NCBI RefSeq assembly: GCF_000516985.1
Contig: NW_006917098.1
Span: forward strand, 1,922,001 to 1,986,000
DNA length: 64,000 nucleotides
Source of the DNA: Pestalotiopsis fici W106-1
Lineage: Eukaryota; Ascomycota; Sordariomycetes; Amphisphaeriales; Sporocadaceae
Direction: 5' to 3'
Shown piece after piece: positions 1 through 10,409 of this stretch (position 1 is the first letter of the stretch; each line of letters begins with the position of its first letter). The position numbers and the translations under genes are program-made. The notes under the pieces were generated by a model. The model ran no database searches. It was not told where the DNA came from and saw only the letters and a program-made list of their open reading frames with translations.

Positions 1-40
1 GCCAACATCAGACCCCAGTGAGCTCCGGAGTAGTTCCAGC

Positions 41-1021
41 ATGCCTGAATTTAATGGATCCACAACCCAGGGAGAGGTCCTCCAAGCATTCAGTTCACAA
101 GTGAAAGGTCGAACATTTGTGATCACAGGCGCTGGTCAGCCCAGCATCGGCAGCCAGCTTGCAGTCGCCCTGGCCAAGGCTGGACCTGCTCAAATTGTCA
201 TCGCTTCTCGGTCGCTAAGTAAAGTCGAACCAGTTATCCGTGCCATTCAATCCATTAATGGAACTATCAGAACCTCATTTGTTCAGATGGACCTCTCCAA
301 TCATGCCTCGGTACGACAAGCCGCTGTCAAAATCCTTCAAGCAGCTCCCACCATTGACGTCCTGATCAACTCTGCTGGTAACATGGCCATCAAGGACTAC
401 ATGCTGGACAAGCAGGGCATTGAGATTCAATTCTCCGCCAACCACATCGGCCATTTCCTCCTGACCAACCTGTTAGTCCCAGGGCTGAAAGCCGCTGCCA
501 AGTCCAATGGTGGTGCTCGGGTCGTGAATTTGACCAGTGGTGCCTACCTCGTCAGCCCTGTCTTGTTCGACGACTATAACTTCTCAAACGGTGCTACTTA
601 CCAACGTTGGACCGCCTATGGTCAGGCAAAGACGGCCAACATCTTGTTCGCGTTCGCCCTGACCAAGCGGCTACAATCCCATGGGATCACCTCTACCGCC
701 GCCCATCCCGGCTACAATGGCGATACCGAGCTTGCCAAGCACTTGACATGGGATGACTTTGCCGAGATCGAGCCCATCGCCAAGCAGAACACGGGCAAAG
801 ACTTTGTCTGGGAGGAACCCAGACTCAAGAACTTTGAGCAGATTGCCGCTACGCCTCTCATTGCGGCGCTAGACCCAGATTTGCCCGCCAAGTCGCCAGC
901 TTACCTCCAGAACAGCGTGGTCACGCAAAGCGATGAGTCCGCCAGCAGTGAGGTCAATGCAGATAAACTTTGGAAGTTGAGTGAGAAGCTCGTGAATCAG
1001 GAATTTGAATACAAGGCTTGA
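41..1021 (+). CDS. Short-chain dehydrogenase/reductase (retinol dehydrogenase-like)
   Basis: Single-exon gene of 326 residues, normal for this family. It should be an NAD(P)-dependent oxidoreductase acting on an unknown alcohol or carbonyl. The nucleotide-binding turn TGAGQPSIG is at residues 29-37, NSAG at 110-113, the catalytic Ser in LTSG near 166, and the active-site Tyr and Lys of YGQAK at 193 and 197. An Arg after the second strand (ASRS, 55-58) favours NADPH. There is no signal peptide or membrane segment, so it is probably cytosolic. The ATG at 41 is the first in frame and sits in a reasonable context (agcATGC). The gene reads complete, but only 40 bp of upstream sequence is present, so an upstream exon cannot be excluded. 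The substrate cannot be inferred from its neighbours. Confidence 0.9.
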   Translation: MPEFNGSTTQGEVLQAFSSQVKGRTFVITGAGQPSIGSQLAVALAKAGPAQIVIASRSLSKVEPVIRAIQSINGTIRTSFVQMDLSNHASVRQAAVKILQAAPTIDVLINSAGNMAIKDYMLDKQGIEIQFSANHIGHFLLTNLLVPGLKAAAKSNGGARVVNLTSGAYLVSPVLFDDYNFSNGATYQRWTAYGQAKTANILFAFALTKRLQSHGITSTAAHPGYNGDTELAKHLTWDDFAEIEPIAKQNTGKDFVWEEPRLKNFEQIAATPLIAALDPDLPAKSPAYLQNSVVTQSDESASSEVNADKLWKLSEKLVNQEFEYKA

Positions 1022-1077
1022 GATGGTGTGATGGCGACTATTGAGATCAGTGCCCAGCCTTATACATTACGGGTTTA

Positions 1078-1111
1078 TACCCCAATATAGATATTACCCC
1101 AGTATAGATAT
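1078..1111. repeat. 17-bp tandem duplication (two copies)
   Basis: Two adjacent copies of taccccaRtatagatat differ at one position. They lie about 60 bp beyond the stop of the dehydrogenase gene, in its probable 3' flank. Confidence 0.75.
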
Positions 1112-1310
1112 TTGCATATATAGAAAGTCTTCTAGGCCTTCTATAGTCTCTACTAATACTGGAATGACTAATTGATTCTGGTTCTAGCATTCTGTGATTC
1201 TACATCTGTCTATCTAATACAATAAACATGCTTGCAATGCACCGCACTTTCGTTGCAACATCATGTTGCCCTTGGAATATCTCTTGCTGCGGACATTAGT
1301 ACGATGTCTT

Positions 1311-1337
1311 GGAGTGGGATGGAGTGGGATGGAGTGG
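1311..1337. repeat. 10-bp tandem repeat (about 2.7 copies)
   Basis: The unit ggagtgggat occurs twice in direct succession, followed by a partial third copy ggagtgg. It reads as a simple minisatellite with no assigned role. Confidence 0.75.
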
Positions 1338-1981
1338 CGTAGCACGCGGCGAAGGCGCTAGGTACTGCAGCGAAACAAAGCAAGCGCTTCCTTGCAGTAG
1401 AGTGCAGCGGGGTTCTGGACAGCCATGTCGGTCTGGGACTTCTGATTACATATTGCTAATGTACGTTGGTTGTTGGGACGTATATCGTCGTACTGTAAAT
1501 GCGACTTTGTCAATACCTACACATGCACTGATGACGCATTATCACCAACCTGAAAACGGCTAGAACACGATCAACAGTAATATTGATTGGGGTAAACGTT
1601 GGGTGATAGACATTACTAACCATTATCACCTGGAAACAACTCCCATGTTTGCTAGCCAGCAGAACCGGAAAATGCCCTATGCCGCAGATACCAGTATGCA
1701 CATGCGCCCATCTCGCGCATAGGCCCCTGATGCGAATGCAACCACTGGTCATACCGTAGGATTCAATACGAAAACAAGAAGGACTAAGCGACGTGAGTCC
1801 TCCACTCGTTGCAAGGGCTCTAGTTTAATTGTTTCAAAATGTGCGACAATCCCTTTGACTCTTCCTAGCATCATCACTACATCAGTCTTCCGCAGCCCAT
1901 TGAACCTCACTTACTATCCGCATACCATACCATTTCCCCTCACACATTATATTCCAAAGAAAAAGAAAACCCCCTCTAAAC

Positions 1982-2957
1982 ATGGCGGCAGCACCAATTT
2001 TCGAAGGCGAGGTTGACCTACATGTGCCAGATGCGGGAAAGCCATGCAGAACATGGTACAAAGTTCTAGGCAAACTCGATAAACCGACACTGATAGGTCT
2101 TCACGGTGGCCCTGGTGCAGGTCAAGCATATTTGTCACCCTTGTACGACGTATACAACGATTGTGGCATCCCAATTGTCACATACGATCAAATTGGCTGT
2201 GGTCGCTCTACCCATTTCCCAGAGAAGATGGGGGATGCGTCCTTTTGGACCGTCGAACTCTTCGTTAAGGAACTTGAAAACCTCATCGAGCACCTGGGAC
2301 TGCGTGAGAAGGGCTTCTACTTGTTTGGACAAAGCTGGGGCGGTATCCTGGGTGGTGTTTACGCTGCCAGTGCTCCGTCTGGACTCAAGAAGCTCATCCT
2401 GGCCAGCGCACCGTCCAGCATGCCGCTGTACGCAAAGGGTTGCAAAGAGCTTGTATCCCAACTGCCCGAAGATGTACGCAAAATCATCGAGGATTGTGAG
2501 CGCCGAGGTGACTATGAGAGCCCCGAGTTCGAGCAGGCCTCTGGAGTCTTCTACGCGCGACACTTTTGTCGGATGGACCCAATGCCCGAAGACATTCAGT
2601 TGTGCTTTCAAAATGTCAAAGAAGACCCTACGGCATACATGACCATGTAAGCACCTTTTTCCTACTTACCCAGATAGAACGAATATTAATAGGCCTCCTA
2701 GATGTGGGCCTTCAGAATTCACAGTCACCGGAACACTTAGGGACTGGCATATCGGTGAGAACGCAAAGAACATTCAGGTAGAAACCGTACTCCTGAATGC
2801 AAAATATGATGAGGCACAGGATTTATGTATTGAGCCATGGTTCCGTCACATCCCTCGGGTCAAGTGGGTCACGCTGGAGAATTCTAGTCACATGTTGCAC
2901 TGGGAAGAACGGGAAAGGTCAATGAAGTTGTGCGGCGAATTCCTGGCTGAGTACTAG
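1982..2957 (+). CDS. Prolyl iminopeptidase-like alpha/beta hydrolase (S33)
   Basis: Two-exon gene: exons 1982-2646 and 2702-2957, with a 55-bp intron (gtaagc...ctag). Joined, it encodes 306 residues, the usual length for proline iminopeptidase-like serine hydrolases, which remove N-terminal Pro or other residues from short peptides. The oxyanion-hole motif HGGPG is at 41-45, DQIGCGRS at 69-76 and the nucleophile elbow GQSWGG at 116-121 (Ser118). The second exon supplies the family signature CGPSEF...LRDW, the acid in NAKYDEAQD and the catalytic His in NSSHMLHWE. The intron is required: without it the frame stops before the Asp and His. There is no signal peptide, so a cytosolic peptidase is likely. 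A related amidase or esterase specificity remains possible. Confidence 0.9.
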
Positions 2958-4660
2958 CAAGGGTGTTGGGCACGGACATATAGGTCAATGTCAAAAATCA
3001 AAGGGCTTAAGCATATATTACTGTATGATTGGCTATTTGAATCTGTATTTGCACATCTGAAGTTACACGAGCTTGTTCCTTCTGAAATGACTCGAGGCCA
3101 TGAATAAACATTCAAATCATTATGGGGAAGTCATGATGTGACGCCCTGTGTGCGATGTTAAATAAGCTCATAGTCATGCCTCTGGTAAGCACCCTGTATC
3201 TCAGTATCATCTCCTGATGGCGTCATTGTATAACCCAACGTGTCTTAACTCCTAATCATCTGGAGGCGCGTTTAAAAAAACCGATGACAATGCTAAGTCA
3301 CTATGCCACAACGAAAACGCTTATGTATGGATTCAAGGACCTGGCAGGAATCCTTTAGGCTGTTTTTTTTTTCCTTGGCTACGTAGTGGCACAACCTCGA
3401 CAGGAAAGAAAGACTTCTTGGATCGTCTAAAACGAACCCGGGACGTAAAAAGGACCTTCCAAACACTTTCCAGAACCAAGAGTGCAAGAATTGAAGTGTC
3501 AGCTTCGCATTGTCTTACGCGGAGGGGCAAGAATCATGCTGACGTGACGTTACTTACTTCCCGCCCCGTCTCTAAATATTCAAATTCATGCAAATTCTCA
3601 AAGCTTACACCTAACCAAAAGAAAATCTATGCTGACATTTCATAAAGCTTTTTGATGGGATCATTAGCTTGATCGACCTAAGGAATCGGACGTGTTGATA
3701 GAACCCAATTTACAATTGTCATAATCTTAACATGGTTTCTAATTATTGTGAGAATCTTGGACTACACAGGTTGCTATTAGATGATATCACGAGCCACCGC
3801 TTCCGCTCGGAAGCGTAGATTCCAATATAGATTTGGCTCCAGGAAAAGATTAGTGATATGAGACATATGAGGCTAAGACTTAGGCAGTTGTACCGTTTAA
3901 CTGTGGCGCCGAGCTAATCATCCATTTTATTCCCGGCATAGTTCCATAGGATCATTCCCATTTCTTTCCTTGCATTCTTCGCCGATTGTAAGGTATTCTC
4001 GTTTATGTGCAAAATACAAACCTACTTTGATGAATAACAGAGGTACTGGCAGGATGCACTCATGGTTATACCTAGACTTTTTGCTTTTCTGCCGGCGCAG
4101 ACTCGGTGAGCTGACTGCGGCTTGTCTCTGCCGCGAAAGGGTGGAGACATCGAGAGTGAAAGACTGATCAACACAAGCCTCACGTCAGACTGGTGTGACG
4201 GTACCAAGGAAATTGAAGCAGGCATCTTCGAACCTAGTAGCATGGTCATTTTCCCAAAAGGTCTTTACAGAATGTTTCACCTCGGCAAGCCATCTGGTGG
4301 GGAAGACATTTCAATGCTTGGGAATGGTGGAGTTGAATATTCTTTGACGTCATACTTTCCTATACGAGAACATCAGACAAATGTTGCACCAACGAGCCAG
4401 TAATGGTTGTATAACTTCACTTGTCGGTGAGCAAATGCCACGATCAGATAGAGTTACGGGACGGGAAGACAGTGGTGAGACTTTCCAACTGGATGAAAAA
4501 AGATTATTGTGTAAAGACCTCATAGACTAACATGCTTTTCAAGTATAAAAGCATCTCAAAGTCAATTTTCATATGTTCTCTATTCTGCTTATCCTCGTTT
4601 CAATAAACTTATCTATTATCCTCTTCTCGATATTCCAAACACTGCAATATCACGCTCAAG
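2958..4660. other. Intergenic region, no convincing gene
   Basis: This 1.7-kb stretch contains only scattered short frames. The longest (4122-4403, 93 codons) has no signal peptide, no family resemblance and no splice partner, so it is not called. Sequence near 3360-3372 is a T-run. The final ~120 bp carry the promoter of the small secreted protein gene. Confidence 0.55.
4544..4550 (+). promoter_or_regulatory. Candidate TATA box
   Basis: TATAAAA lies 111 bp upstream of the ATG at 4661 and is followed by a pyrimidine-rich stretch. Position and sequence fit a TATA element for the small secreted protein gene. No expression evidence is available. Confidence 0.5.
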
Positions 4661-5158
4661 ATGCAGATGTACGCCAACCTTCTCCTGCCCGGCTTGGCCA
4701 TATTCTCGCTCGCTAGAGCCTCTCCTGCAGCAGTGGCAAACCCAATTAACGTCCCTATCCGAGAGACCACGACTTTCACTGGGTGCACTGATACTAGCTA
4801 TAGAGGAAATTGTAAATCTTGGACGATTCAGACGCAGACTCAGTGCAGTAAGTTATTCCACATGACATGTGTCCGCGCTTTGGGCGTCTAATATGGTCAT
4901 TGTTTCACAGTTGGCGTCAGTGGCACGGACTGGAACGATGTAGTCAGCTCGGTGAAGGTGCCCAGCGGATTCCGTTGCAGGCTTTGGAGGTGAGTTTACA
5001 CAAATAAGGTGGAAAGGTGGAATAGGGATACTAATATTTTATCCAGTTCTAATGTCTGCAATGGCGATAGCACACCTGACATATATGCCCCGGGTGCTGA
5101 AATGCTCCCAAATAACATGGATAACAAGATGACCAGTTTCAAGTGCTACCGTAACTGA
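4661..5158 (+). CDS. Small secreted cysteine-rich protein (possible beta/gamma-crystallin-like fold)
   Basis: Three exons, 4661-4847, 4911-4989 and 5047-5158, with introns of 63 and 57 bp, encode 125 residues. The N-terminus is a clear signal peptide with a hydrophobic core (LLLPGLAIFSLARA) and probable cleavage after an Ala-x-Ala-like site. The mature part has six cysteines (contexts GC, NC, QC, RC, VC, KC), an even number consistent with three disulfides. The segment FTGCTDTSYRGNCKSW, followed by VSSVKVPSGF, resembles the Greek-key pattern of fungal beta/gamma-crystallin-like secreted proteins; this is resemblance only. Such proteins are often abundant extracellular proteins or effector candidates. 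Two ATGs (4661, 4667) are possible starts. Both introns are needed to reach the last three cysteines and the TGA at 5156. Confidence 0.8.
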
Positions 5159-7945
5159 TCCAAGGACGTTTGACCTGAATGCTGCTGACCGGGCGGCTTG
5201 TGATGGACCATTAGGCATGAGGGTTATGTGTGGAATTTGAAAGGTAATGGAAGTTAGAACTCTCTTTATTTGAATGGCGCAATAATATATTGATAATGAG
5301 TACATGATGAAAATTTAATAGTCTACAGTGCGATGACAAATGCTTTCAGGTCAGGGTTGTTAACATATTATGATAATGGCTCATAATAGGCTACAATGGC
5401 GGAGATCATGTTTGTGGTTGGTAGGACACTTCTTCGCTTTGACTTGAGAAAAGCACCGGGGTCAACTTTGGGGGAGAGCGGCCCTAATCTAGACTGAAGT
5501 GAACGAGATAGAAAGCAGTTTCAAGTGGTAGATGCATACATCTCAGTAAGCAAGGACTGGAAGTTCAATTCAGGAAGAGATAGTCTCCTGAAGTGAAATG
5601 TGGTAATCATAGGATTGCTGGAAAAACACTCAGACAGATGGGGAATGGGGACGCGGCAACTAGCTTTGATACACATGCTATATTACTGTATGGTAGTAAA
5701 GTCCAATCCGTCGAGATCATTACCCTACGCGTGGGTCAAGGGCGAAACTTAGAGCTTCTATGGCTATATCTTCTGTCCACAGGAACAAACCCGAAAGTGG
5801 TTGCGATTTTCGAATGGGGCTAGTTGGGCTGGTATCCTTCCTGTTGGGAAAACTGTAAGGCACGTCGACTGGGTCGGCCAGAGGCATGCTTTGATGCGGC
5901 AGTCCACGGAGAGTGGCACTCCAAATACGTACCTCTGATTGTTGACCCAGTGGATGATGGTTCGTATTGCCAGCCGTGGTTGTATTTTGGGTTGTCAAAA
6001 ATATGACCCGCTTTGGCTTTGACTCTTACAGCTGGAATACATACCTCCTATTCGGCTTCCAGAACCTCACTTTTAAGACGACTTTATGCCTAAGAATAAA
6101 ACAATAACTCGCAACGCATTTGGCGCGCCAACTCAGCCCGGCCGACCGTAGTTTCCGCCACGCCTAAGGTTACCTCCGTATAAATCCTACCACGGCCCGT
6201 TCTCTAACCGGGCTCGGCCGTCGCTTCAGCCTCCCCACCTCTGTTTTCCATCCTTCCCTTGCTCATGAGATTTACGACATGATGTCTCCTGTTCAAGATA
6301 TTCCTCATTTCACCCCATCGGAGCCGCGCTGGAGGTCAGTCGTCCACATGAGGCGCCACGCCGTAGAGGCTTTGGGATGGTGGGGCTTGGTCAATGGATT
6401 TACGTTAGTGGGAAAGCCTCGCTCAGCCGCCGCATTGAGTAGTGGAGAACGATACAGGTCTTCACAAAAGCCTCAGATTTCCGTGTTCCGCCATGTCCGG
6501 GGACAATTCGAGAGATAACCCGAGGACCATATATATGAAAGATGGTATCACGTCTTGCTTTTTTGCGAAAAAGCTTTCACTGACTTCCCAGCGGTTCCCT
6601 GATGTCTGGCCCAAAGCAAACCCAGGCGCGGGGCCGTTGGGTAAACGAGCCATATTAGTCCGACGAGCTTGCCAAGTGAGTCTACACATGTGGTAACTTA
6701 GAAAGATGTAACTATTGCAAAGCCTCCGTCAAATCCTGCCCAGAGTCACGCCACCGAATGAAAACCACGCAGATTCGATTAAGTCGGCCCTATAGAAACT
6801 GCTCGTGTTCAGTGACTAATTACAATTTAGCACTATGTGGATGGAAGTCTGGCCGCTCTCCGTAGAAATATCGAACCACAACTGCCCGCACGGGCCCAGT
6901 GTTCTGAAGTCGAGTGAGCAAAATGTTAAAATTTGAAATTTGTAGAATTTGGCTTTTTAAAGAATTTAGTGGATTGCCCGCTATAAGCTTAATAGAAATA
7001 CCCCTGGAATCCGAGTTTTTTCCCCCGCTAGAACCCGCTAATTTCATAGCGCAGTATTGTTCGAGATGCAACATGATTCGGATACAACTTGAAAGTCAAT
7101 CAATATCAAGGATACAAAATTTCTACGATAATGAAAATATCTGCCGTAGCATGTAATTTTGGTATATCTGGCTGATTTCTTTTTTTCTTTTTCTCTTCTT
7201 TTGGCAACCGTCTGAACATAGGAGAACATGATTCGTTAGCGATTCTGCGGATCCTCAGCGATGTCATACAGGGCCTTGCCGACGGAATTTAGGCGGGCTA
7301 AAGTGCCATCCCCTGCTTAGCTTGCAGAGCTTAATCATTCTGCTCAGCCCAATTTCAGGGGATTTACTGCTCCCGTCAGACTAGATGCACAGCGACCCAA
7401 TGCGGCTGGTTTCTTATATCGCGTGGCTGTCAGCTATTGAGATCTAGCCAGATTTAGCGCCTCCATAGGACCCTGAATGGCATACCCAGGGGTTTCCATT
7501 ACCTTCAGCTCCGTTATCCGAAGCATTCGGATTATGCAGACGATTGAGTGCAGGCACCCAATTGCTCAGCATGACCCGTTGTTGGCCGCTGGGTGCGTGA
7601 ATGCCGTTACTCAAGATCAATTTCCCCGTCATCTAGTGTCAAGCTGAGCATGCGTCCGACTAACGGAAAGAGGATAGACGTGTATCCAGCGGGCGTTAAC
7701 CAAGTTCTCAATTCATATAGGAATGCGCCTAGTTCATAGGAATGCTACTAGTTCAAAGGAATGCGCCTAGTTCATGGAGTATAATCACAACATCGAGAAA
7801 GCTGCATTGGGGCGAAAACAGTCTGATATATTAAGTCAAGCATCCCACGATGCTGCCACTTGTTACGATTATGTCCAGCTTCCAAGCCAACAACATCCCA
7901 TAGACAAGAAACGGTTATTCTGGTGTCCGGTCCTCGTTGCCCACC
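5159..7945. other. Long intergenic region (2.8 kb), no gene recognised
   Basis: Many short overlapping frames occur on both strands, but none has a signal peptide, a domain motif or consistent splice sites. A GC-richer patch at about 6120-6240 contains tataaat at 6178. It is followed by no credible gene and could be a decayed promoter or relic. A 3 x 19-bp direct repeat lies at 7717-7773, upstream of the next gene. Confidence 0.5.
7717..7773. repeat. 19-bp direct repeat, three tandem copies
   Basis: The unit A(T/A)AGGAATGCKMCTAGTTC occurs at 7717-7735, 7736-7754 and 7755-7773 with no spacer. The copies differ at one to three positions. The array ends 172 bp upstream of the start codon of the Thr-rich wall protein gene, so it may be part of that promoter. 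Confidence 0.85.
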
Positions 7946-9772
7946 ATGTCTCTCATTCGTAACGCCGTCATTGCCTTGGGCTCGCTCTCTTCTTTGGTTT
8001 CTGCCGTACCGGCCAACGGAATTCTGGATGCACGGAACGTCACCAACTCCAACTCTTCCTCTACGGCATGCGGTCTCGTGAACCCAGTGGTCACGTCCCT
8101 GGGGTCCCCGGCGTCGGCGACTGCCTTCTGCTCTTCGTTCTTTAGCATTTCTACCCAGACTTTCACTGAGACCAGCACGGTCACCAAGTATGTACTTTCT
8201 TTCGACACCTCTCATAGCTACTTGTACAGTACTAAACATCTGACAGGATCTCGAACGCCACTACCACTCTCGCGACTGGCACAGATGTCATCACTGACCC
8301 TACCGCCACTTCCACTGTCGTATCGTACGTAGTCGTCATTGTATGAGGATTATGATCTAGGTAACTAATAATTTCCTCAGGATCGTGACGACCACCTCTG
8401 TGGTCTACACCACGTCTGATGACAGCTTCACGCCCACTGTCCGTAGGCGTGACGCTAAGCCGACCAAGAAGAGCTGCGGGAAAGTTACCATCCCAACGCC
8501 GCTGACCATGTTGATGCCGGCAGAGGTGTCCTCGGCATGCTCTTGTTTGTCTATTCCCACGCCTTCTGTGACTACTACCGAGATCGAGACCACCACGCTC
8601 TCTCTGACATCGACCGCTTCTGTATGTGCAAACCTCCTCTTCAAACCTCGGATTCTGCGCAGACGCCATGCTGACAATCAGTAACAGACTTATGCCAACA
8701 CCACGACATTCACTCCCTACGCTTACACCACGACCACCGCCACTGAAACCGCCACGAGCACCTCGACCATCTTGAAGAGCGATGTCCTTTCGGTATGCAT
8801 TTTTTGACACTAGCCAACAACGCACCATTCTTTCCCCATTCTTGCCCCCCTCATATACATGAAATCAAGGCTAACAAATGTTATCCGTAGACTGCTGTTG
8901 CCATCATCAACCAGGACAACGAGCAGCCCTTCTGTTCTAGCATCCTTGGCTACACCACCCCGGTTACAACGGCTTACGAAACTGCCACGGCCACCACTGT
9001 GCTCACGGAGAGCTCCACCGTCACCATCACAAACTACGCCACCATCACCACCACGGCCGTCATAATCAACAACAAGAAGCGGGCGCCTACCCCCATCACC
9101 ACCGTCGACTCTGGCGCTGCAGCATCCATCGAAACCCCGACGGCACTCGCCAGCTACCCGGCCGAGTTCGTGACGTCAGCCTGCAGCATGGCCGTGACAT
9201 CTCCGGCTGCCTCGACTGTCTCCAGCACCGTGACGGTCACGGAGACGCAGACGAGCGTGACCGTGGCAACGGAGACGGCGCAGGCAACGACTGTGGTGAC
9301 CAAGGCGTGCGCCAAGTACCCCCTCGCCAACGGCGGTTTTGAGCAGGGTTCGTTTTCCAGCTGGTCGCCATACAACCCGATCGGCGGAGCCGGTGGCGCG
9401 TGGTCCATCGTGTCCGGCGGCGACGCCGGCAATTACGCCGCACAGGTTACCATGAAGAACCCGGACACGTCCAAGTACGGCGGCTTCGCTGGCTTCATTT
9501 CGCAGACCTTCGACACCTGCGTCGGCTTCTCGTACACGGTGCAATACCGCTACGACTGCACGACCGTCAACAATGGCCTCGCCATCTACTCCTGGGCCGG
9601 CAACGGCAACTCAGGCCAGTTCGTCTGCCCCTCCCAGGGCGCCTGGTACTCGGCGTCCTTCACCTTTACCGCCACCAGTGCCTCGACCACGCTCTACATC
9701 GAGGGTGTGCAGAATGGCGTGACGCAGGGTGTCATCAAGTTCGACAGTGTCGCCGTTACCCTGAACCAGTAG
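7946..9772 (+). CDS. Secreted Thr/Ser-rich wall protein with C-terminal carbohydrate-binding-like domain
   Basis: Five exons, 7946-8187, 8247-8324, 8381-8621, 8688-8792 and 8891-9772, with introns of 59, 56, 66 and 98 bp, give 515 residues. The start at 7946 has a strong CACCATG context. A signal peptide (MSLIRNAVIALGSLSSLVSA) is followed by a long low-complexity region of Thr, Ser and Val blocks (TETSTVT, TTTVATET types), typical of heavily O-mannosylated fungal surface proteins. A dibasic RR near the middle could be a Kex2-type site. The last ~150 residues begin NGGFEQGSFSSWSP, alternate beta-strand-like segments and end ...IKFDSVAVTLNQ. That matches the jelly-roll pattern of CBM4/9 (CenC-like) carbohydrate-binding modules. 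No catalytic domain or GPI signal is seen, so it is probably a wall-associated binding or adhesive protein. Confidence 0.82.
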
Positions 9773-10409
9773 ATTGGACATCTGAGACGACATTGCTATC
9801 GTGCCGTTGGAAAACCTCTGACTATTTGACAAGTACCCGTGTCTTCTCCACTTATACAATTAACTCTTTAATTCATAATAGACCAAGCTGGCTGCATATT
9901 GATTGTAATTACGATGGCAATCCACGTGTGATGTATCAGGCACTTCCAAGATTTTAAAGAGGATTCTTCGTTCAAATTGATCAAATTATTTCCTAGCTGT
10001 AGTCGTTTTGAACCTAAACGGTCGTTGTTCTCTCGCAGTGTCATTGTGACGTTGCGCGCTGAGAGGCTGTTGCATTGACATAGTCAGTACTCGCCGCAGA
10101 TCACCTGCTCGGGTATTTTAGATAGCTCCCCAGCACCTCTCTTTAGTACATCCGTAAGATTGACTCCAGACATGTTTCTTACGCTCCATTAATCATATAT
10201 TCCACTTCGTATGAGCTCAGGTCGAAGAACAAATATATGCATCCCTAGAAATTTTGATTAATTACTGACCTAATATGACGGTTGAACATGAGGAAGCTCA
10301 GCTTCGACCTAAATACTATCTTATCAATTTCATGATATGTACTTGATATACTTTGCATATGACCTAAATAATTGAATGCGTGTCTGTGTTACGAGAAGAC
10401 CTGGTATTC
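9773..10409. other. Intergenic region between convergent genes
   Basis: About 640 bp of AT-rich sequence separates the wall-protein gene (+) from the HET gene (-). No coding frame with support is seen; it presumably holds the two 3' ends. Confidence 0.6.

Larger units (their letters stand above)
1022..1981. other. Intergenic region, no gene seen
   Basis: Open frames here are short and have no recognisable domain. The stretch holds two small direct repeats (1078-1111 and 1311-1337). The last 100 bp before the next ATG are pyrimidine-rich, as in many fungal core promoters. Confidence 0.6.

Noticed and set aside
1309..1563. 84-codon frame containing a GGAGTGGGAT repeat
   Set aside because: The repeat creates a Gly/Trp-rich reading without stops; no other coding evidence.
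4122..4403. 93-codon frame upstream of the small secreted protein gene
   Set aside because: No family resemblance, no splice partner and no promoter-like sequence nearby.
5593..6518. Cluster of short frames on both strands between 5.6 and 6.5 kb
   Set aside because: No signal peptide, domain or consistent intron; frames overlap each other on opposite strands.
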